11,303 bases of DNA, from positions 1-11,303 of the forward strand of contig CAZTJA010000102.1 of NCBI GenBank assembly GCA_964613745.1, given 5' to 3'. How positions within the stretch are numbered: position 1 is the first letter of the stretch; the number at the start of each line of letters is the position of its first letter. Positions 5,445-11,303 of this stretch are shown here, piece by piece. Both the position numbers and the translations under genes were made by a program. Source of the DNA: CAZTJA01 sp964613745 (lineage in GTDB: Bacteria > Desulfobacterota > Desulfomonilia > Desulfomonilales > Desulfomonilaceae). The notes beneath the pieces were generated by a model. It ran no database searches. It had not been told where the DNA came from and worked only from the letters and a program-made list of their open reading frames with translations.

Positions 5445-7022
5445 TCACCCATGAGTGTAAAACAGGGATCTTGGCCCTAACCTTTTAGGTTCAAATGGAT
5501 TGAACCCTGTCCCTCTGTACACGAAAATCTTTCTGATAGTTTCTCCATGATACAGAATTTCGTAAGGCTTGAGACTGTGCACTTCGGCGAAATTCTCGTG
5601 GATTGTGGACAGCTCAGGGCCGGATGGTTTCAGTTCCGTTTGGCTCACGAACAGAATTGTTTTGCCCATCAAATCGTCGAAAGACGGATTGCGGACATCA
5701 AACTGGGTGGGCCGCTTCCAAGGGGATAAATAGCGAACAAACGGCTGGTTCGGAACATAAAATTCCAGAATAGCGCTTAGCTGGTAACTATCCGCCGCAA
5801 TCACCTCATCAGGTTTCATCAGATCGCCGATGTGGCGACCCAATCCGTCCCACTTCCACGTTTCCCAAATGATCCTGTCTTCTTTGGCTATTCGCTTCTC
5901 CAAAGAAGCGGGTAATAGCCCCAGCCAGCCGTGGAAAAGAACAATCAGCACGAGAACAATGGAAACCAGTGCCCCACGTTGTGTGTAGGAACCGCAAAAA
6001 AATCCGAGCCTCCCCTGCACTTCCATTGAACAGGAGTCAGTCAGGGATTTTACGGCCAAAATACCCAGTGAAACGTACCCCATGACGGCCCAATTTGCTT
6101 CCATGTGTCCTTTGAATGCCAACACGCCGAACAGTAACAAGGGAAATCCGAAACTCAACAGCAGTAGAGCCTTATCATCGGGCGATTTGAATCGGCGCGC
6201 CGTTTCTCGGAGTGAAGCCGAGATCAAAGCAGGGTACAAGAGCGGAGAAACCATTAGGAACTGAGCGAGATGATAGCCAAGTCCGTCGGTTATTCTGCGC
6301 ATTATAGTGGGAGATCCGGATCCTATGTACAGCACGTGGTAAACGGAAGCCCAATCATGCAGCCAATTCCAATAGAGAATCGGCAGACCGAACAGAATGC
6401 AGATAGCGACCCCTATCCAAGGCTCTTTTGTGTACAGAAATTTCCGATGAGCTTTACTCGTAAGGAGAAAGAGCAGGATACAGAACGCCGCTAGAACGCC
6501 CGTATATTTGCTCTGAAGGGCCAAACCGGAGAAAATGCCCATTCCATAGAACCAGGAAGGACTGGATGATCTAATGAACTTGACGCCGGACCACAAACAC
6601 AGTGTCCAAAAGAATATGAGCGCATTATCATGCATCGCCATCGCTCCCCCAAGCACTGTCATGGGAGCGAGATTGAATAATGTGATCGTTACGAGAGCAA
6701 CACGAGGATCGCCAAAAAGCTCCTTGGAAGTTCGGTAAACAAAATAGGTTGTTAAGAACGACATCACGAGAAAAGGAAAGCGAACAGTGAAAGGGTCGGA
6801 CCTGCCGAATAATTCGGTCGAAATCCGTATGAGATAAGCAGTCATTCCTGAGTTGTCGAAATACGACCAATCCAAGAACCGCGACCACGTCCAGTAACTG
6901 CACTCGTCGGGTATGAGGCCCAGGGAAGCGGAAAACCATATACGCCATAGGAACACGGCAGCGAGTGCCGTGAGGAGCAGAATTGTTTCTGATCTATCAT
7001 TGGAAAAAATCTTGACGTTCAT
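5445..7022 (-). CDS. ArnT/PMT-like membrane glycosyltransferase (GT39/GT83 fold)
   Basis: A 525-residue polytopic inner-membrane protein with about nine hydrophobic helices in the first 370 residues and a soluble periplasmic C-terminal part (about 375-525). Family members transfer a sugar from a polyprenyl-phosphate donor to a protein, lipid or glycan on the periplasmic face. Visible signatures are the D39-E40 pair in LIPDECSYWTWSRFLDWSYF, which matches the DE motif of the first periplasmic loop; D56 in YFDNSGM; D132 in AMHDNALIFFW; K172 in LQSKYTGVL; and the late block KGHMEANWAVMGY (304-316). The donor and acceptor cannot be told from sequence. Start ATG 7022 has no good ribosome site, but the next residues lead directly into the first helix. 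It lies 86 bp downstream of the histidine kinase on the same strand, with no clear terminator between, so cotranscription is possible. Confidence 0.87.
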   Translation of the reverse strand: MNVKIFSNDRSETILLLTALAAVFLWRIWFSASLGLIPDECSYWTWSRFLDWSYFDNSGMTAYLIRISTELFGRSDPFTVRFPFLVMSFLTTYFVYRTSKELFGDPRVALVTITLFNLAPMTVLGGAMAMHDNALIFFWTLCLWSGVKFIRSSSPSWFYGMGIFSGLALQSKYTGVLAAFCILLFLLTSKAHRKFLYTKEPWIGVAICILFGLPILYWNWLHDWASVYHVLYIGSGSPTIMRRITDGLGYHLAQFLMVSPLLYPALISASLRETARRFKSPDDKALLLLSFGFPLLLFGVLAFKGHMEANWAVMGYVSLGILAVKSLTDSCSMEVQGRLGFFCGSYTQRGALVSIVLVLIVLFHGWLGLLPASLEKRIAKEDRIIWETWKWDGLGRHIGDLMKPDEVIAADSYQLSAILEFYVPNQPFVRYLSPWKRPTQFDVRNPSFDDLMGKTILFVSQTELKPSGPELSTIHENFAEVHSLKPYEILYHGETIRKIFVYRGTGFNPFEPKRLGPRSLFYTHG

Positions 7023-7108
7023 AGGCGGTGTTTATAGCACAACCTACCCGCGGGAGACAGACGGAGCTAATCCAGAAGCTTGAAATATCCGGCTCGAATG
7101 AATCAGCA

Positions 7109-9442
7109 TCAATTTTGTTGTGGGAGATTGAAGCTGAATGTGCAGCCTTGGTTTTGATTCGGCTCGCACCAGATGTGACCACCATGGGTCTCCACTATTT
7201 TTTTCACCATAGCGAGTCCTATTCCGGTTCCGGGATATTCGTCGGCTCGATGCAACCGCTGGAATATCCTAAAGATCTTATCATAGTACTCGGGTGCTAT
7301 GCCTATTCCGTTATCTGAAACCGAGAAGACCCAATACTCGTCTTTTTTATGTGCAGTCACGGATATTTTGGGCGGTTCTTCACCTCGGAATTTAATTGCA
7401 TTGGATATGAGATTCTGGAACACAAGCATAATTTTATCGGGGTCCGCACTGATGACGGGTAGACCGTTCGCATGTACTTCAGCATTGTTCTCCTGAATGG
7501 CCGTCTTGAGATTTTCCAGGGACCGATTCAGAATTTCTTTCGATGAAACATCCTGCACATCCAAAGCGTTCTTCCCGAGACGCGAATATGAAAGTAGTCC
7601 TTCGATCAACTTTTTCATTCTTAACGATGAATCTACGGCATAGCGGATAAAAGTGTCCGCTTCCGAACTCAACTCGGATCCGCATTTCCTCTTTAGCAAC
7701 TGAAGGGAACCGGCCACGTTTCGCAAGGGTTCTTGTAAATCGTGTGAGGCCACATACGCGAACTGCTCCAGTTCGAGATTAGTCTTCGCAAGCTGCTCGG
7801 CCTTCTCTTTGAGATGTTCCTCCGCCAGTTTACGCTGTTGAACTTCCAATGTGAGTTGAGTATTGAGCAACATGAGTTGTGCCGTCCGATCCTCGACTCT
7901 TTTTTCGAGACCTTCATGGGCCTTCAGAAGTGCGTTCTGAGCCTCTTTTAGTGGTGTAATATCTCGGAACGTCTCTAGTTTTCTCAGTTGGCCGTCAATT
8001 TTCACCGGGGTATCTATGAGATGATAATATTTTCCATTTCTTTCAGAAAACCACTCCCAGCGTATTGTTTCTCCATTGAACACCTGTGAGTTTCTGCACC
8101 ATTCACAGGGTTCGGAAAATCCTGAAAAATATTGATAACATTTTCTGTTCTCGAGTGGACCGAATTCCGAGATAATGAAATCATTAAGAAAGAGAACGTT
8201 GTACTCCTGATCGATGATGCATACTCCATCCTGAATAGACCGCAGAACCGAATTCAAGTTGTCGCGTTCCATTTGCAGAATTCCTGCAATCTTTATTTTT
8301 TCCGTTACGTCCTGGCCTATTGAGACAAAGAATTCAGGGGTATTATCCTTGCCCATTTTTGCCGTGTGAGACCACGAAATATACCGGGTACTTCCGTCTG
8401 CGGCCGACAGCTCGTCTATGAAATTCTGGGGCATGTCGTTCGCATGGCCGCTATTCAGGAATCGGAACGGAGATCCATCCGCTGCCGATGTGAGCACCTC
8501 CGATGCCTTATGTGCATAGATCTCGTGATTTCTCTTTCCCGTTACATCTTTGAAGGTTCTATTGAACCTGATAACGTTTCCATCTGGATTAGAGACCGCC
8601 ACCAAAGCTCCGGCCACATCCATAACCCCGGAAATAAAATCCCTCTCGTTCTCCAGCTTTTCCTGCTGCTGCTTCAGTTCTTTGGCCATAAGCATGTAAG
8701 GGGTCTTTATTCCGGTTTCTACGACAGCCCTGTACATCAAATAGAATGCTATGAGCTTGAGGAGATGGCCCAACATATTGTACGTGCCGTAAACGCTGAT
8801 ATAAGAAGTGAACACCAGTTCCGAGGCAATGGTGACTATACCTGAAGCTGCTATGAGGAAAAAAATGTTCTCCTCAAAATATCTCCGTCTCAAAACGAGA
8901 AATATAGTCGATAAGCACAACATTCCTGAAATCAAGTACTCACATGTTTTCTTGAATGTGGTCAGTCCCGAACCCGTTACGAAACAGTCCGGAAACACTT
9001 TGAAATAGAGTACCGTGAGCAAGAAGCCGGCGATTAAAGACGGCCAAATAATGAACATCAATTTGAGGTTGAGTCTTCTCGTCAAAAAAAGAGGAGCCGC
9101 CAGCAGCGTTGCCGCCTGGAGAAAGCGTGCAATAATCCACAACTGCGTTGCAAGATTCGCCTCACCCTGAAACAGGTTCATTCCCTGGTACGATAGAGTA
9201 TGAAAGAGATCGACGGAGGCAACAAAGAGGTACGAGATACCGACGAATAGGAGGTAATTGTTTTTCAGGAGTTCCCTTGAATTCCACGCAACCACAAACA
9301 TTCCGTAGGCGATGACTATGGACAAAAGCTCAACGAGATTGTGGAACAGCACGTAGCTATGGAAGGTAGTTAGGTATAATCCTGCTAAGAGAAGTGCTCC
9401 AAGGCCTAATTTCAAGGAGGTCAGGTGATTGACGTGCAGCAT
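7109..9442 (-). CDS. MASE3-PAS-PAS sensor histidine kinase
   Basis: A 777-residue inner-membrane hybrid-less sensor kinase. Order: MASE3 membrane sensor domain with several helices (about 10-240), short coiled coil (245-268), PAS1 (269-385), PAS2 (391-500), long coiled coil (500-555), HisKA with the phospho-acceptor His567 in YVASHDLQEPLRN, and HATPase with N-box N681 (LISNAIKF), G1 D710-N-G-I-G, F-box IFRIFQRLH and G2 beginning at G738 (GTGIGL). The HDLQEPLR form marks the subclass common among PAS/phytochrome-like kinases. MASE3 ligands are unknown. PAS2 carries C435, C446 and C449 (C-x10-C-x2-C), possibly a metal or redox site. No receiver domain and no response regulator gene nearby, so it is an orphan kinase. 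ATG 9442 is preferred; a TTG at 9457 adds five residues but lacks a ribosome site. It probably has its own promoter at 9595-9623. Confidence 0.93.
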   Translation of the reverse strand: MLHVNHLTSLKLGLGALLLAGLYLTTFHSYVLFHNLVELLSIVIAYGMFVVAWNSRELLKNNYLLFVGISYLFVASVDLFHTLSYQGMNLFQGEANLATQLWIIARFLQAATLLAAPLFLTRRLNLKLMFIIWPSLIAGFLLTVLYFKVFPDCFVTGSGLTTFKKTCEYLISGMLCLSTIFLVLRRRYFEENIFFLIAASGIVTIASELVFTSYISVYGTYNMLGHLLKLIAFYLMYRAVVETGIKTPYMLMAKELKQQQEKLENERDFISGVMDVAGALVAVSNPDGNVIRFNRTFKDVTGKRNHEIYAHKASEVLTSAADGSPFRFLNSGHANDMPQNFIDELSAADGSTRYISWSHTAKMGKDNTPEFFVSIGQDVTEKIKIAGILQMERDNLNSVLRSIQDGVCIIDQEYNVLFLNDFIISEFGPLENRKCYQYFSGFSEPCEWCRNSQVFNGETIRWEWFSERNGKYYHLIDTPVKIDGQLRKLETFRDITPLKEAQNALLKAHEGLEKRVEDRTAQLMLLNTQLTLEVQQRKLAEEHLKEKAEQLAKTNLELEQFAYVASHDLQEPLRNVAGSLQLLKRKCGSELSSEADTFIRYAVDSSLRMKKLIEGLLSYSRLGKNALDVQDVSSKEILNRSLENLKTAIQENNAEVHANGLPVISADPDKIMLVFQNLISNAIKFRGEEPPKISVTAHKKDEYWVFSVSDNGIGIAPEYYDKIFRIFQRLHRADEYPGTGIGLAMVKKIVETHGGHIWCEPNQNQGCTFSFNLPQQN

Positions 9443-9647
9443 TCTTATCAATTCCAAAGAGCCGAAGATCGGAGTATCGGCAAGGCAATCTAATTTTCAG
9501 ACCGGATGTGATTGAGCTTGAGTGGAAATCATCAATTAAGTTATATCGATCACGATAAATCTCCGACTCAGAGCCGGTAAATACAATTACTACAAATTTA
9601 CCAGACAAATTCCGGCAGGTCAATAGTCAAATAATCCCGAACACCTA
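9443..9647 (-). other. Leader of the histidine kinase gene with small dyads
   Basis: About 145 nt of untranslated leader would follow the promoter at 9595-9623. It contains a 15-bp near-palindrome CCGACTCAGAGCCGG (9563-9577), a perfect TATCG-ATCA-CGATA (9544-9557) and CCGA-AGA-TCGG (9462-9472). These may be operators or RNA stems. No start of another gene is supported here. Confidence 0.4.
9595..9623 (-). promoter_or_regulatory. Sigma-70-type promoter for the histidine kinase
   Basis: Reading leftwards, -35 TTGACC (9618-9623) is separated by 17 bp from -10 TAAATT (9595-9600). TG directly precedes the -10 as an extended element (TGGTAAATT). The start of transcription would be near 9588, downstream of the CDF stop, so the kinase need not depend on the CDF promoter. 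Confidence 0.5.
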
Positions 9648-10586
9648 TCAATTTGAATGATCACCTGCGCTGCACTGTGTCCCGGGTCTGCAGGTTCCTG
9701 ATTCTGCACCATGATGGGAATGGAACCGTTCGATTTGGATGGTCGTATGTTCTATGCCGAAATCATCATGGAGAAGATCTCTCAACTGCGATAACACAGC
9801 GTCCGGAAATGCCGGATGATCCATAAGTATAACGTGTGCAGAAAGAGCTGTTTTGTTCCCTGAAATACTCCATACATGCAAATCATGGACACAGCATACG
9901 TTGGGATTGCTGATGATGGATTGTTCTATAGCGGAAAGGCTTAAATGACTGGGCACTCCCTCCATGAGGACGAGAACGGATTCTTTCACCAGGTACCAGC
10001 TTGAGTATAGAATGAGTAAAGCGACACCAATGCCGGTCAAAGGGTCTACCCAATAAGCTCCCGTGAAGATAATTACGATGCCGGCAAGAATCGCTCCCAC
10101 TGAACCCAGAGCGTCAGCAATCACGTGCATAAATGCGCTTTTCAAATTTAGGTTGTGATCACGATTGCTGTATAGGAGAGCTGCAACAGCCAAGTTGAGC
10201 ATAAGACCTATCGATGCGATGACGAGCATTCCACCGCCTGCGACCGGTTGAGCTTCAAAGAATCGGTGCAGGGCCTCGTATATGATGACTGCTGCGATGC
10301 CCCAAAGAAGTAGACCATTGAGCAGAGCCGCGAGGACTTCCGAACGTTTGAAGCCGAATGTGTGCTTGTCCGTAGCGCTGCGATTACCTACTCGCATGGC
10401 CGCAAACGAGAGCGCTAAAGCGAAAACGTCCGAGAGCATGTGACCTGCATCAGCCATCAAGGCTAACGAGTTGAACCAGAGTCCCCCCAGAAATTCAGTA
10501 ACCATATATGCGGCGGTAACCAGGAGGGCAAGCAAGACCCTGTTTTGAGGATTACCGTTTGTATGATCGTGATCGTGTCCGTGCAT
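9648..10586 (-). CDS. Cation diffusion facilitator (CzcD/ZitB-type) metal efflux transporter
   Basis: A 312-residue inner-membrane transporter with six helices (about 15-205) and a cytoplasmic C-terminal domain (about 210-288). CDF proteins export divalent metals, usually Zn, Co or Cd, in exchange for protons. The transport site is visible as two HxxxD motifs, H49-D53 in DAGHMLSD on helix 2 and H154-D158 in HVIADALGSVGA on helix 5, the pattern of zinc-type CDFs. The N-terminus is His-rich (H2, H4, H6, H8), but the long His loop between helices 4 and 5 is short here (NRDHNLNLKS). The C-terminal tail adds H289, H291, H292, C299 and C305, possible metal ligands. Start ATG 10586 has GGGAG 6 bp upstream. 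It is divergent from mntP, which suggests a shared metal-stress role. The exact metal is inferred only. Confidence 0.94.
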   Translation of the reverse strand: MHGHDHDHTNGNPQNRVLLALLVTAAYMVTEFLGGLWFNSLALMADAGHMLSDVFALALSFAAMRVGNRSATDKHTFGFKRSEVLAALLNGLLLWGIAAVIIYEALHRFFEAQPVAGGGMLVIASIGLMLNLAVAALLYSNRDHNLNLKSAFMHVIADALGSVGAILAGIVIIFTGAYWVDPLTGIGVALLILYSSWYLVKESVLVLMEGVPSHLSLSAIEQSIISNPNVCCVHDLHVWSISGNKTALSAHVILMDHPAFPDAVLSQLRDLLHDDFGIEHTTIQIERFHSHHGAESGTCRPGTQCSAGDHSN

Positions 10587-10599
10587 CTATTTCTCCCAA

Positions 10600-10611
10600 T
10601 TGCATATGCAA
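10600..10611. promoter_or_regulatory. 12-bp perfect palindrome upstream of the CDF start
   Basis: TTGCATATGCAA is its own reverse complement and ends 13 bp upstream of the CDF ATG, next to the ribosome site. It lies in the predicted transcript, near +15 to +26. It could be a repressor site acting as a roadblock. Confidence 0.35.
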
Positions 10612-10629
10612 AAGGCCCAAGAGTATTCA

Positions 10630-10660
10630 ATGATAATAATCATCTGGAGATTAGCTTCAA
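10630..10660 (-). promoter_or_regulatory. Candidate CDF promoter overlapped by an inverted repeat
   Basis: Reading leftwards, -35 TTGAAG (10655-10660), a 16-bp spacer and -10 TATTAT (10633-10638, five of six matches). The -10 lies inside the perfect inverted repeat ATGAT-AATA-ATCAT (10630-10643), a good position for a repressor. The A+T-rich dyad recalls Fur-type boxes, but it does not match the Fur consensus well. Confidence 0.42.
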
Positions 10661-10673
10661 GTACCGAGATATG

Positions 10674-10702
10674 TTGACGGCTTAGAGCTTCTACTGTAGA
10701 AC
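10674..10702 (+). promoter_or_regulatory. Candidate mntP promoter overlapped by an inverted repeat
   Basis: -35 TTGACG (10674-10679), 17-bp spacer and -10 TAGAAC (10697-10702). The perfect inverted repeat TTCTAC-T-GTAGAA (10689-10701) covers the -10. Transcription would start near 10709, leaving a leader of about 85 nt. I do not see the conserved elements of a yybP-ykoY manganese riboswitch in it. Confidence 0.35.
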
Positions 10703-10792
10703 AACGGCGGTTTGCTACCTGTTTATCGTCTGGTGACCGAGTCGAGAATTAATAGATGGATCAGTTCACAAATCTTTAGTCGAGTTTAACTG

Positions 10793-11303
10793 TTGGATCT
10801 TTTAGCTTTATTAGGAACAGCTTTCGCTCTGGGGATGGACGCCTTCGCAGTTGCAGCGGCAGTATCGGCCGTGCTGCCGGAACTCACAAAGCGTCATTCA
10901 TTCAGGTTAATTTGGCATTTTGGTCTTTTTCAGGCTCTGATGACTGTGTTCGGCTGGCTTGGTGGGGAGAGCTTTGCATCGTATACCGGTGGTTTAAACG
11001 TATGGATAGCCTCCGGGCTACTCGCATTGCTGGGACTCAATATGCTGCGGCAATCGCTTCATCAGGAGGAACGGGCTGAAGGGTTCGACCCTACGAGGGG
11101 CTGGAGTTTGATGGCTTTATCCGTGGCAACGAGCATAGACGCTCTTGCCGTCGGCATCACGTTCAGTCTTATCAACGTAGACATTGTGTCCCCGGCTCTG
11201 ATCATTGGCTTTACGGCTTTAATAATGACATATATAGGAACGAGAATCGGTGTTAAAGCGGGCAATTACCTGGGCAAATGGGGCGAACGAGTCGGCGGAG
11301 TGA
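10793..11303 (+). CDS. mntP: Manganese efflux pump MntP (3' end cut by window edge)
   Basis: A partial MntP (DUF204) of 170 visible residues, running in frame to the window end; by comparison with the 188-residue E. coli protein roughly 15-20 residues are missing. MntP is a six-helix inner-membrane exporter of Mn(II). The two conserved half-repeats are visible: FALGMDAFAVA with D16 and ATSIDALAVGITF with D116, equivalent to essential aspartates in the E. coli protein. The last residues (GKWGERVGGV) fit the beginning of the final helix. The start is TTG 10793: an in-frame TAA stop lies two codons upstream at 10787, and this start puts MDAF at residue 15, just as in E. coli. The ribosome site is weak (CGAG). 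The rare start codon suggests low translation. It is divergent from the CDF gene. Confidence 0.92.
   Translation, partial: MDLLALLGTAFALGMDAFAVAAAVSAVLPELTKRHSFRLIWHFGLFQALMTVFGWLGGESFASYTGGLNVWIASGLLALLGLNMLRQSLHQEERAEGFDPTRGWSLMALSVATSIDALAVGITFSLINVDIVSPALIIGFTALIMTYIGTRIGVKAGNYLGKWGERVGGV

Noticed and set aside
9357..9623. 88-codon minus-strand open frame upstream of and overlapping the kinase
   Set aside because: Its TTG start is the -35 box of the kinase promoter, there is no ribosome site, and it runs out of frame into the kinase gene.
10625..10645. Fur box in the CDF/mntP control region
   Set aside because: AATGATAAT matches part of the consensus, but the other half of the dyad does not. 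It is kept only as an unassigned inverted repeat.
10703..10792. yybP-ykoY manganese riboswitch ahead of mntP
   Set aside because: This aptamer is common upstream of mntP genes, but I could not find its conserved loop sequences or a long stem. A covariance-model search would settle it.
1..11303. Defence system, prophage, integron or CRISPR
   Set aside because: No integrase, transposase, recombinase, nuclease-helicase, toxin-antitoxin pair or regularly spaced repeats are visible. The DUF151 'nuclease' stands alone with no defence-type partner.

Overview
The window looks like ordinary chromosomal DNA of a Gram-negative, probably anaerobic bacterium, about 45-50% G+C by eye. Several proteins resemble families I associate with Desulfobacterota (the old Deltaproteobacteria): a DUF6125-like cysteine protein, a HisD variant with an altered metal site, a MASE3 histidine kinase and a YkgJ-type cysteine-cluster protein. 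The placement is an inference from protein style. I see no rRNA, tRNA, CRISPR array, transposase, integrase or phage gene.

Layout. 1-249 is a leader with operator-like inverted repeats. A DJ-1/PfpI-family protein follows (250-858, +). 859-1183 is a mostly empty gap holding a hairpin, a doubtful small antisense ORF and a -35-like element. It leads into a DUF151 'bifunctional nuclease' protein (1184-1717, +). Reading leftwards from about 4262 is a tight three-gene operon: a HisD-family dehydrogenase, moaC (8-bp overlap) and a duplicated DUF6125-like protein (4-bp gap). Divergent from it is a YkgJ-family protein (4497-5381, +). Then come two minus-strand genes, a GT39/GT83-like membrane glycosyltransferase (5445-7022) and a MASE3-PAS-PAS histidine kinase (7109-9442). 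Last is a divergent metal-efflux pair: a CDF transporter (9648-10586, -) and an mntP manganese exporter that begins at a TTG and runs off the right edge (10793-11303, +).

How the genes fit together. The clearest functional pairing is the CDF/MntP pair, which shares a 206-bp control region with three short perfect inverted repeats, two of them overlapping predicted promoters. The hisD-moaC-DUF6125 operon is translationally compact, but its joint purpose is unclear. No other histidine or molybdopterin genes are present. The HisD protein has lost or swapped residues at positions that in E. coli HisD bind zinc and histidinol (Q to E, D to N, H to A), so it may act on another substrate.

I found no convincing new multi-gene system. 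The observations most worth testing are the HisD active-site variant and its operon, the internal duplication in the DUF6125-like protein, the cysteine motif in the kinase's second PAS domain, and the palindromes between the efflux genes.
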